Shown one piece after another: positions 25,742-33,720 of a DNA stretch of 40,315 bases. Source of the DNA: Granulicella sp. (GTDB lineage: Bacteria > Acidobacteriota > Terriglobia > Terriglobales > Acidobacteriaceae). The stretch is taken from NCBI GenBank assembly GCA_027335345.1, contig DAHWOF010000089.1:1-40315 (forward strand), read 5' to 3'. The notes beneath the pieces were generated by a model. The model did not search any database, was not told the origin of the DNA, and was given only the letters and a program-made list of their open reading frames with translations. Position numbers and translations under genes: made by a program. Each line of letters starts with the position of its first letter. Position 1 is the stretch's first letter.

Positions 25742-27367
25742 TTACTTCGAATACAGCCCTCCACTTGTGTTCAGGCTTGGCTTCGCGTTGAAGCTGCCGA
25801 AGGTCTGGCCCTCGCCGGAAGCAATGTATTCCTTCATTCTGGCGGACATCTGCCGTGCAATGTCCGGATGATGCTCCACCACGTTGGTCAGCTCCTGCGG
25901 ATCTTTCGCAAGGTTGTAAAGCTGCGGCCTGTAAGTGCTAAGCGGCGCTCCGGGAAACACGTGATACTGATCCTGCTGCGCCTCCGGCTTCCAGATCTCG
26001 GAGTAGCTCCATTCTTTGGTGCGTACCGCTCCCACCCAGCCGTAGGTTTGCACCACGCAGTCGCGGATGGAGCGGGTCTCGCCCGTCACCAGGGGCCAAA
26101 CGTTGGCTCCGGTCACGCGCGACGGCGGTTTCAACCCCAGCAGATGAAGCAGCGTGGGCATCACATCGGGAATCTGTACGAAGCCGTCCACCTTCTTGCC
26201 CGAGCCTTCGCTTCCCGGAACTCGGATCATGAGCGGAACATGCGTAACCTGTCCGCGCAGCTTGTCCGGCCCCTTCAGAAACTGGCCGTGCTCGCCCAGC
26301 ATGGCGCCATGGTCGGACAGGAACACCACCACCGAGTTCTCAAACAATCCCAACTGCTCGATCGTGTCCAGCACCTTGCCCACCCAGTAGTCGACGTCCG
26401 TCACAGCGCCTGCGTAGTTGGCCCGGAATCTCTCCTTGATCTCGTTGGAAAGAGGAACCGTATCATACGGGGGCTCGATGAAGCTGGGGTTCTGCGCGTT
26501 CGGCATGTACTTCTCCAGGAAGTGCCGGGGCGGATCCCATGGCTCATGAGAGTTGAATGACTCCAGGTGCAGGTAGAACGGCCGCTCGCCGTGGTTTTCG
26601 TTCAGCCAGCGGATGCCCTCTTGCATGACAATCTGCGTGACCGATTCTCCGTGCCGCTTCCATTTGCTGCGGTTGGCCTTGTATTGGCTCAGTTGCGCGT
26701 GCAGCCCGGGAAACCGCGCCAGGTACTCCGCCGAAACCAGGTCGCTCACATCCAGAAGTTTGTGCGGCGAGGTGCCGTAGGAATCCCACTCCAGACCTCG
26801 CACCCACCTCCAGCTATCAAACCCGCGCTGAAAGTTCTGGCTGGGCTTGAATTCGTGATAGAGGCTACTGATGATCGTGTTGATGTAGCCGGATGCCCGC
26901 AGCGTCTCGCTCAGCGTCACATCCTCGTTGTAAAGCGCGTGCCACCCCGGCAGTTGAACGTTGGCGTGCTGGGGAAAATAGTAAAAGGGAATCACGCGCC
27001 GCCCCGTGTAGAGCGTACGCCGGATGACGATGGTAGGCATTCCCTCCGGATACGCATCGTTGAAGACCACCGCGTTCTGCGCGAAGCGGTCCAGATTGGG
27101 CGTCTCCAGCTTCTCCAGCCACTTGGGCCCGTAGCAGGCCAGATTGTCGTGGCGAAATGTGTCGCTCACAATCACGATCAGGTTCAGGTTGTTGCCTTGC
27201 TGCTGGGGAGGCGGAACGTACACGGATCCACACTCCTGGCTCGGTGCGGTGGCTTGGCTTGCGCTCGCCCATGCCTCTCCGGCTCCAGTTCCGGCTCCGG
27301 CTCCGGCCGCAATCCCAGCCGCTGCGGTCTTCAGAAAACTCCGCCGCGAATAACCTTCCTTCTTCAT
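25742..27367 (-). CDS. Tat-exported sulfatase-superfamily hydrolase lacking the formylglycine residue
   Basis: A 541-residue protein. The start MKKEGYSRRSFLKTAAAG is a twin-arginine signal followed by an Ala/Gly-rich hydrophobic region. The alkaline-phosphatase-superfamily fold is shown by LIVIVSDTFRHDNLACYG (metal Asp), VVVFLSDHGAMLGEHGQFLKG (metal Asp-His) and PLMIRVPG. The usual C/S-x-P-x-R activation motif is replaced by EGMPTIVIRRTLYTGRR. The Cys/Ser position is Gly and three residues separate the Pro from its normal spacing to the TG, leaving Thr as a possible nucleophile, as in related phosphoesterases. It may be a sulfatase-like enzyme of another specificity. ATG 27367 has a GGGGGAG site; the upstream open frame is not needed. 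Confidence 0.88.
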   Translation of the reverse strand: MKKEGYSRRSFLKTAAAGIAAGAGAGTGAGEAWASASQATAPSQECGSVYVPPPQQQGNNLNLIVIVSDTFRHDNLACYGPKWLEKLETPNLDRFAQNAVVFNDAYPEGMPTIVIRRTLYTGRRVIPFYYFPQHANVQLPGWHALYNEDVTLSETLRASGYINTIISSLYHEFKPSQNFQRGFDSWRWVRGLEWDSYGTSPHKLLDVSDLVSAEYLARFPGLHAQLSQYKANRSKWKRHGESVTQIVMQEGIRWLNENHGERPFYLHLESFNSHEPWDPPRHFLEKYMPNAQNPSFIEPPYDTVPLSNEIKERFRANYAGAVTDVDYWVGKVLDTIEQLGLFENSVVVFLSDHGAMLGEHGQFLKGPDKLRGQVTHVPLMIRVPGSEGSGKKVDGFVQIPDVMPTLLHLLGLKPPSRVTGANVWPLVTGETRSIRDCVVQTYGWVGAVRTKEWSYSEIWKPEAQQDQYHVFPGAPLSTYRPQLYNLAKDPQELTNVVEHHPDIARQMSARMKEYIASGEGQTFGSFNAKPSLNTSGGLYSK

Positions 27368-28053
27368 CGCTCCCCCTCTCCTTGGATCACTTCGTCTGGC
27401 TGCCCCGAGCGTTCCGATATCAGCTCGCCTTTCGCCAGTGCTACCCGCGGTCGGTTGAAGCCATTGGTGATGATGGTAGACGAGTTTTCCTTGACACGCC
27501 GAACTTTCCTCCAACGCGGCCTGTTCGTTTTACTGGATGAGCTATCGCCGAGCCTCAAACGAGTCGCAACTCCTAATCTCAGGTTGAACGCAAAACCGCC
27601 ACTCACTGGCAGCTTTCACTCATCTGTTGCAACTCGCTCGCTGGGTCGGCTTACCCGAGTCTGCCTCGTCATCTCTGGATCTATTCCACCGCTGCCGCCG
27701 ATGTCAGACGCCCTTCCCGGCAAACGCGGCGGGCAGACCTTACGGGAACAGAGCGTCGATCGAAACCCGCGCACCACCCGCATCATGCGATCCCCAAAGA
27801 GCGAACAATCTTCTGCTCAGCCTGCGCTCGTTCCAGGTTCTCCCGGCCGCAGCCTTCGCTCCGTGATCTTTCTGGAAGAGGTCAAGCCCCTGGGAGACGA
27901 TCTTTCCAACCTCCTTGCTCAGCCTGCGGCCATCTTCGGAGCCGATCGCGGCTTTGATCTTCGGACAATCCTTGTTAACCCCCTTTCCACAGCATCAGGG
28001 CTCTACTCTCTGGCTTTCCTCAGCGGTCGCTGCGGCGTGAATCCCCATCGCGC
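27368..28053. other. 686-bp gap without a supported gene
   Basis: A plus-strand open frame continues through this gap to 28144, but it starts as antisense of the sulfatase-like gene and ends as antisense of the histidine kinase gene. A possible start near 27469 lacks a ribosome site. I treat the gap as non-coding; it should hold the sulfatase-like promoter. Confidence 0.4.
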
Positions 28054-29403
28054 TCATGCTCTTCGCGAGAGAGCCGGTAGCCGGACGGTCGCTCGAGCGC
28101 CGTCCGCATCCTCTCGGTTGACCAGAGAGACCTCTCCGCCGTGAGCGCGGGCAATCTGCTGGGCCAGAACAAGGCCAATGCCGCTACCGACCGGTTTGGT
28201 CGTGTAAAAGGGCACGAACAGGTTCTCCGGGTTGGCAATGCCCAAGCCGCAGTCCTCGATCACAACTTGCACCGCCGTTCCTTCCAGAGCCCAGGCGACG
28301 CGCACGGGTTCACGCCGATGGGCAAGCGAGGCGTCCACAGCGTTGGTCAGCAGATTGATGAGCATCTGCTCAAGTTGGTCGGGATCGGCCTCCAGAACGA
28401 CGGCGGAGCCGGCCTCGACTTGAATCGAAAGCCGCTGTTCCAGCAACGCCACCCGTTCGATCAAGGACGCAAGCGCCACGTGCTGAAGGCGCGGCGCCGG
28501 CAACTGCGCCAATCGCCGGTAAGACTCGACAAAGCGATGCAGGGCGTCGGCGCGGCTCTCGATGACGCCAAGGCCCCGGCGCAGGTCGTCGCGAACCTCA
28601 TTCTCACCACTCCCCTCGCCAACCCTCGCCCGCAGGCTGCCCGCAATGGACTTGATCGGCGCAAGGGAGTTCGCCAGCTCGTGGCCAAGCACGCGAATCA
28701 GCCGCTTCCAGGCCGTACGCTCCTCTTCCTGAAGCGGTCCGCTAACATCAGCCAGCACTAGCAGCGTATGCGGCGATCCTTCCTGCCGGAACACCCGCTT
28801 GTGTACCAGCCAGCGCGCCGGTGCAGAGCCGTAGGAGAGGATCGCCTGGTCCGGTGCGGCCAGCAGGCTGTCGAGATGAAGTTCAGCCGCAGCACAGCCA
28901 AGGCACTGTGCGCTGGGACGGCCAACCAGCTTTATACCGGCGTCGTTCAGCAGTTGCAGCCGATTCTCGCGATCGAAGGCGAAGAGCGGCGTGCGCATCA
29001 CCTCCAGAACTCGCGCCAGCAGCGCGGCGGCCTCGAGCGATTGAATGCGCTGTCTTTGGAACAGATCGGAAAGTCCATTGATCTCGGCAGCGAGTTCACC
29101 CAGCGCATCGCCGGCCGTAGCCCCGCGCGCCCGAAAAGAGTAGTCCCCCTCCCGCAGCGACAGCACCACATTCGAGAGGGTCTGCAGTGGGCGAACGAAG
29201 CTCTGGACTAGCGTAGAGGCGACAAGGATGAGGTAGAACAACAGGCAGATGCCGGCAAGCGATGCCAAACCCGCGTCCAGGCGGAGAGCGAAGGCGAGAA
29301 CCCCGAGCAAGAGAACCGCCGGTAGTGAGAGAAGCGCACAGAGAAGCCATGCCCGGCGAATTACTCGCCGCGCGCGCGGGCCAGATTTGGCCTCATAAGC
29401 CAT
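28054..29403 (-). CDS. Membrane sensor histidine kinase, NtrY/NtrB-like
   Basis: A 449-residue kinase. Two adjacent helices (about 18-38 and 45-67) with almost no periplasmic loop suggest sensing within the membrane or cytoplasm. A HAMP-like segment (about 68-120) and a PAS-like region (125-225, FAFDRENRLQLLNDAG) follow. The H-box RVLGHELANSLAPIKS carries the phospho-accepting His. ATPase motifs are N (INLLTNAVDA), G1 (EDCGLGIA), F (FVPFYTTK) and G2 (GSGIGLVLAQQ). Its ATG overlaps the end of the response regulator by 11 bases, so the two are co-translated. It probably phosphorylates that NtrC-type regulator in response to a signal relevant to the adjacent exporter. Confidence 0.93.
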   Translation of the reverse strand: MAYEAKSGPRARRVIRRAWLLCALLSLPAVLLLGVLAFALRLDAGLASLAGICLLFYLILVASTLVQSFVRPLQTLSNVVLSLREGDYSFRARGATAGDALGELAAEINGLSDLFQRQRIQSLEAAALLARVLEVMRTPLFAFDRENRLQLLNDAGIKLVGRPSAQCLGCAAAELHLDSLLAAPDQAILSYGSAPARWLVHKRVFRQEGSPHTLLVLADVSGPLQEEERTAWKRLIRVLGHELANSLAPIKSIAGSLRARVGEGSGENEVRDDLRRGLGVIESRADALHRFVESYRRLAQLPAPRLQHVALASLIERVALLEQRLSIQVEAGSAVVLEADPDQLEQMLINLLTNAVDASLAHRREPVRVAWALEGTAVQVVIEDCGLGIANPENLFVPFYTTKPVGSGIGLVLAQQIARAHGGEVSLVNREDADGARATVRLPALSRRA

Positions 29404-30757
29404 ACTTTTCCATGCGCCTGTAGAGCGCTGCGCGGCTCAATCCCAGAGACTCCGCTGCCTGACTGATGTTGTTGTCGCAGCGCCGCAGCGTCTTGCGGAT
29501 CAGCCCAGCCTCCATCTCCTCGATGCTCATGCTATCGAACGAGAGCGTATCCCGGGCCGCAGCGCCGATGGAGAGATTCTCCTGCTGAATCTCCGCTCCC
29601 GTTGCAAGAAGCAACGCTCGCTCGACGGCGTGTTCCAGCTCCCTCACATTGCCCGGCCACGCATACTGCATCATCCACTGCATCGCATCCGCAGAGAAGC
29701 CGGTTACCTCCTTGCGATAGCGGGCGCGGAACCGGGAGAGAAAATGTCCCGAGAGCAGCGGGACGTCTTCGCGGCGGTCGCGTAGCGCAGGCAGACGAAT
29801 CTCCACCGTGTTGATGCGAAACAGCAGATCCTCGCGGAAGTTGCCGGCTTTCACCTCTTCCGGCAGTTGAGCATTGGTGGCGCTCAGCAGACGCACATCC
29901 ACGCGCCGCGTCTGCGATGACCCGACGCGTTCCAACTCGCCCGTCTCCAGCACGCGCAGCAGCTTCGCCTGCTGGCGCAGCGGCACATTGGCAATCTCGT
30001 CCAGGAACAGCGTGCCGCCGCCAGCCATCTCAAACCGGCCTACGCGGTCCGAGCGTGCGTCGGTAAAGGCGCCCTTCACATGGCCAAAGATCTCGCTTTC
30101 AAAGGTGCCTTCGGGCAACCCGCCTGCATTCACCGTCACCAGCGGCATGCTGGCTCGCGGCGAGGCGGCGTGGAGCAGGCGCGCCACAATCTCCTTACCC
30201 GTGCCGTGCTCTCCGGTGATCAGCACGTTGGCTTCAGAGGGTCCAATCCGCGCAATCAGGTCAAGCACCGGCTGCATCGACGCGGCGGAGGCGATAAACT
30301 CCGGTACGCCTTCACCGCGCAGGATGCGATTCTCCATCTCGAGCTGCCGAGTGCGGCGCAGCGCCCTCCGTAGTTCAGCATGAACCCGGATCATCGAGAC
30401 CAGCCGCTCGTTCTCCCACGGCTTTTGAAGAAAGTCGCGCGCGCCGCGCTTGATGCACTCCACCGCCAGCTCGACGTTGCCCCAGGCCGTCATCACGATC
30501 ACAGGGAGCCGCGCGTCAAACTCTCGGATTCGCGCCAGCAGATCCAGCCCCTCCGTGCCGGAAGTGGTATCGCGGGTGTAGTTCAGGTCGATCAGCACAA
30601 CGTCATAGTCGCTCTCGCTCACCATCTCCATGAACAACCTTGGCGAACGCGCGCCGTCAACGTCGATCCCTTGCGGCATCAGCAAAAGATCCAGAGCCTC
30701 CAGAATGGACGGCTGATCGTCGCCGGCCAGAACCCGGATCCTGTCCTGCCTGTTCAA
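29393..30757 (-). CDS. Sigma-54-dependent NtrC-family response regulator
   Basis: A 454-residue activator. The receiver domain (about 7-125) has the phospho-acceptor Asp in VLIDLNYTRD. The AAA+ domain (about 153-385) has Walker A GEHGTGKE, the sigma-54 contact loop GAFTDA in place of the usual GAFTGA, Walker B GTLFLDEI, and the sensor/R-finger block NFREDLLFRINTVEIRLPALRDR. The C-terminal Fis-type helix-turn-helix ends NISQAAESLGLSRAALYRRMEKYGL. It starts with TTG at 30757, supported by AGGAGG nine bases upstream. It follows the TolC-like gene by 188 bases on the same strand and likely activates a sigma-54 promoter of the exporter operon. Confidence 0.95.
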   Translation of the reverse strand: MNRQDRIRVLAGDDQPSILEALDLLLMPQGIDVDGARSPRLFMEMVSESDYDVVLIDLNYTRDTTSGTEGLDLLARIREFDARLPVIVMTAWGNVELAVECIKRGARDFLQKPWENERLVSMIRVHAELRRALRRTRQLEMENRILRGEGVPEFIASAASMQPVLDLIARIGPSEANVLITGEHGTGKEIVARLLHAASPRASMPLVTVNAGGLPEGTFESEIFGHVKGAFTDARSDRVGRFEMAGGGTLFLDEIANVPLRQQAKLLRVLETGELERVGSSQTRRVDVRLLSATNAQLPEEVKAGNFREDLLFRINTVEIRLPALRDRREDVPLLSGHFLSRFRARYRKEVTGFSADAMQWMMQYAWPGNVRELEHAVERALLLATGAEIQQENLSIGAAARDTLSFDSMSIEEMEAGLIRKTLRRCDNNISQAAESLGLSRAALYRRMEKYGL

Positions 30758-30945
30758 AAAGACGCGCCTCCTTCTCAGTTGCAGGGCCGAGCTTCCGGCT
30801 GCATCGCTTTATCCGGCTGCACCGCCTTGTGCGCAGGCGCCGCTCTGGGCTGTGCCTGGCTCTGCTCGGACGGCATTCCCCTTTATCCTAGCCGATGCCA
30901 CCGCAACTTCGGCAGTCGCTGTGCAAGACGATGTGTGGGCGCCGA

Positions 30946-33006
30946 TTACGGAGCGTGCGACACTACGCCGGATTTTGCATCGTCAATTGAGACTCCGGTC
31001 TGCTGCAACGTCTCTCCGGTAGCCCGGTCGATATCTACTTTGGCCTTTTCATAGGCGGTCTGTGCGTCGACGAACGCGGACTGGGCTACGGCGAGGTTGT
31101 GTTGCGCCACCAGGGTGTCATAGGCGGATTTGGCGCCAAGTTTCCGCTCCTCCTCCGTGATGTCAAAAGTGCGCTGCAACAGGTCGCGCGCCTTTTGCGA
31201 TGCGTCCACACGCGCCTGCGCCTGCTGCAGCGCGAACAGCGCATTGCGCACGTCAAAACGGATGCTCTTCTGCTGCTCCTCCGAGGTGATCTGGCTCTGG
31301 CGGTACTGTAGAACAGCGCGGAACTGGTCGGCTTTGGCGACGCGGTTACGGAGATTGATCTGCAAGGTGAGCCCGGCCTGATATTCCGGCGAGGAGTAGT
31401 TGAAGATGTCCTCGAACATGCCGGGAAAGCCGGTGGGGAGCACGGTGCTGCACAGGTCGGCGCCAAGGTTGCAATATTTGTTGACAGGGCCCGCCGTGCC
31501 GGCGCCGGCGTACAAGCCGTATACGTTGAGCTTGGGCAGGAGCTCGCTGTTGATGTCTTTCAATGCTTGCCGCTGTACCTCAGCCTGCATCTTGTAGATG
31601 CCGACCTCAGGCCGGTTCTTTTCCGCCTCGGCGATGAGATCGTCGATCGGCTTCGAGGCGTTGGGGTCAGGGGCTCCGACACGATCTATTGGAACTACCG
31701 GCATCTCATCGATCAACGGATCGTCGCTTCTGGTGATGGCGTTTTTGAGCAGGAGTTCGTTGCGGCGGAGATTGGCGCGCGAGACGGTAAGGTCGCCTTC
31801 GCTGTTGGCGACATCCGACTCATCGGTCAGGATCTGCAGGGCCGGAATGGCCCGCAGTTGGAGCTGCTTCTGGTCTATGGCGAGAGTCCGCTGGGCGAAG
31901 GCCAGCGCGTGCTGCTTGATCTGCTCATCCTGATAGGCGCTTACCAGATCCCAGTAGATATTTTCGATTTGGGTGACGGTGGCGGTGACCTGCGCCCTAA
32001 AGGCGAGGTTCGTGATCTGGTTGTTGCGCTTGGCGATGCGGATGAAGCGCTCGTTGGTGGAGAGGCCAAAGCCAGCCAGCAGGTGTTGGGTGATCACGAT
32101 TTCGAAGTTGGAGTACAGCTCAGGGTTGATGGCGTTGTACGGCGAGTTGCTGGCGATACGCTGCCCGAGGTATTGCGCGGAGACGTTGGTTCCCAGCGGG
32201 AAGGACTGGCTGAAGTTCGCCAAGCCTTGAATGGTGTTGTTCTTGAGGATTGGCGTACCCACCAGAGCCTCGTTGCTCTCTTGGACGACGGTGTGGTCAT
32301 CGTAACCTCGGAAGGTGAGGTAGGGATCAAAGGAGGAAACGGCGGTTCCGGCGCCCAGGGTTGAGGTTACGATGCCGCCGTTGCCGGCAGAGAATCCGGC
32401 TGACCCTCCACCCCCCGAGGAAGTCGCAAAGCCGCCCTGCGTGGAGGACTGCACGATGGCGGTATCGACGCCATTGGCCGCCCCGCCCGCCCTGGTGCGC
32501 AGGATATCGGTCTTGGCGATGGGAAAGTTGTAGCGGAAGTACGCCAGATCGAGATTGTTCTCGATTGCCAGAGCGATGGCGTCGTGCAGCGAGATATAGA
32601 GCTTTCCGTTGATTATGAGGCGATCGAGGCGCGGCGAGTTTGTAAGATTGAGCGGAGGAGCGGTGCTGGGCATGTAGGGTGAAAGCGGATTCCGCGAATG
32701 TGGCAGTTCTACATGAAAGGGCTGCTGGGGCTCCAGCGCGCCCTGCAGTGCCTGCTGCATCTGCTGCGCCAGCGTGGGTGGCGGCGCAGCGGCTTCGTTG
32801 GGGGCTGGCGCTGGAGCCTCAGGGGTGGATGGTGCGGTTGGCGAGTTTGCAGCCGCAGATTGCATCTGCGCCTGTCCGGCGGCAAGGGCCAAGGTTACGG
32901 GCAAGAGCAGAAGCGCCGCCCATGCTTGACGACAGAAACGATTTGCTTTGGAAAGACGAAGAATCACGCGTGGTCTCACTGGAGATTGGGAAGGGATGCC
33001 GATCAC
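30946..33006 (-). CDS. TolC-family outer membrane efflux protein
   Basis: A 686-residue protein. A signal peptide (hydrophobic AWAALLLLPVTLALAAG, about 28-44) precedes a Pro/Ala-rich spacer (to about 110). The outer membrane efflux domain follows, with ISLHDAIALAIENNLDLAY, Gly/Ser-rich insertions, and repeated coiled-coil heptads (for example ENIYWDLVSAYQDEQIKQHALAFAQ and FALQQAQARVDASQKARDLLQ). It is longer than E. coli TolC (about 490 residues) because of the N-terminal spacer and the insertions. Start GTG 33006 overlaps the ATPase stop in GTGA, with AGGAG five bases upstream, so it is translationally coupled. It would supply the outer membrane duct for the adaptor and permease encoded upstream. 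Confidence 0.93.
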   Translation of the reverse strand: MIGIPSQSPVRPRVILRLSKANRFCRQAWAALLLLPVTLALAAGQAQMQSAAANSPTAPSTPEAPAPAPNEAAAPPPTLAQQMQQALQGALEPQQPFHVELPHSRNPLSPYMPSTAPPLNLTNSPRLDRLIINGKLYISLHDAIALAIENNLDLAYFRYNFPIAKTDILRTRAGGAANGVDTAIVQSSTQGGFATSSGGGGSAGFSAGNGGIVTSTLGAGTAVSSFDPYLTFRGYDDHTVVQESNEALVGTPILKNNTIQGLANFSQSFPLGTNVSAQYLGQRIASNSPYNAINPELYSNFEIVITQHLLAGFGLSTNERFIRIAKRNNQITNLAFRAQVTATVTQIENIYWDLVSAYQDEQIKQHALAFAQRTLAIDQKQLQLRAIPALQILTDESDVANSEGDLTVSRANLRRNELLLKNAITRSDDPLIDEMPVVPIDRVGAPDPNASKPIDDLIAEAEKNRPEVGIYKMQAEVQRQALKDINSELLPKLNVYGLYAGAGTAGPVNKYCNLGADLCSTVLPTGFPGMFEDIFNYSSPEYQAGLTLQINLRNRVAKADQFRAVLQYRQSQITSEEQQKSIRFDVRNALFALQQAQARVDASQKARDLLQRTFDITEEERKLGAKSAYDTLVAQHNLAVAQSAFVDAQTAYEKAKVDIDRATGETLQQTGVSIDDAKSGVVSHAP

Positions 33007-33701
33007 CGGGTCTCCTTTGTCGCGGTGTGCAGGGTTTCATCGCGCTCCATCCAGCCGTCGCGCAGCTCCACGAGGCGCTTGCCGTAGCGCGCGTTGTCGT
33101 CGCAGTGCGTGACCTGCGCGATGGTGGTCCTCTGGCGGTTGGTCTTACGGAAGAGTTGCATGATCTCCCGGCCTTGCTCTGAGTGCAGGTTGCCGGTGGG
33201 TTCGTCGGCCAGGAGCAGCGCCGGCGCATGGACCACCGCTCGCGCAATGCCGACCAACTGCTGCTGTCCGCCGGAGAGCGGCGAAGGGAAGATGTCTTTC
33301 TTGGCCACGATCTGAGAGCGGTCCGGGACTTCGGCCACCATGCCGGCTCGATCTCTCGCCGCTAGGTTCTTGTGCGAGAGCGGTAGCTCGATATTCTCAG
33401 CGACGGTCAGGTTGTCGAGCAGGTGATAGCTCTGGAAGACCATGCCGATGCGCTGCCGGGCCAGGTCGGCGCGTTGCCTTCGGTTCAGCGCATGCACTGC
33501 CGTCTCGCCCGACCAGTACTCTCCTAGCCATCCGTCGTCGAGCATAGCCGGAATGTTGAACAGCGACGACCTTCCCGCGCCCGACGGCCCCATCACGGTG
33601 ACGAACTCGCCCTCATGAATCGTAAGATCGATGCGGCGTAGCACCCACTCCTCGGTGTGCCCGCTCTTGTAGCTTCGTTCCACGTTCTTCAGTTCAATCA
33701 T
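33003..33701 (-). CDS. ABC ATPase (LolD/MacB-type) with altered Walker A
   Basis: A 232-residue ABC subunit. Q-loop IGMVFQSYHLLDNLTV, signature PLSGGQQQ, Walker B LLLADEP and the H-loop QVTH are all present. Walker A reads GPSGAGRSS (residues 38-46): Arg44 replaces the invariant Lys. The codon is AGG where AAG would give Lys, a single-base difference (plus-strand position 33571). The stretch after it, NIPAMLDD, also departs from the usual NxLGxLD. Family members with GNLHSEQG in place of GNLDS and with QQQL are, as far as I recall, normal for this branch. It is preceded by AAGGA and lies 19 bases after the permease gene. ATP hydrolysis may be reduced. Confidence 0.9.
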   Translation of the reverse strand: MIELKNVERSYKSGHTEEWVLRRIDLTIHEGEFVTVMGPSGAGRSSLFNIPAMLDDGWLGEYWSGETAVHALNRRQRADLARQRIGMVFQSYHLLDNLTVAENIELPLSHKNLAARDRAGMVAEVPDRSQIVAKKDIFPSPLSGGQQQLVGIARAVVHAPALLLADEPTGNLHSEQGREIMQLFRKTNRQRTTIAQVTHCDDNARYGKRLVELRDGWMERDETLHTATKETR

Positions 33702-33720
33702 GCTCTGTTTCCTTCAAACA

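Noticed and set aside
26567-28144. Long plus-strand open frame of 525 codons with a twin-arginine-like segment near 27475-27540
   Set aside because: It is antisense to the sulfatase-superfamily gene and then to the end of the kinase gene, has no ribosome site at any likely start, and the residue composition looks random. The RRTFL match is probably chance.
33180-33290. GNLHS and QQQL in the second ABC ATPase as signs of decay
   Set aside because: I recall these as usual variants in this LolD-like branch next to ADOP permeases, so only the Walker A change is reported.
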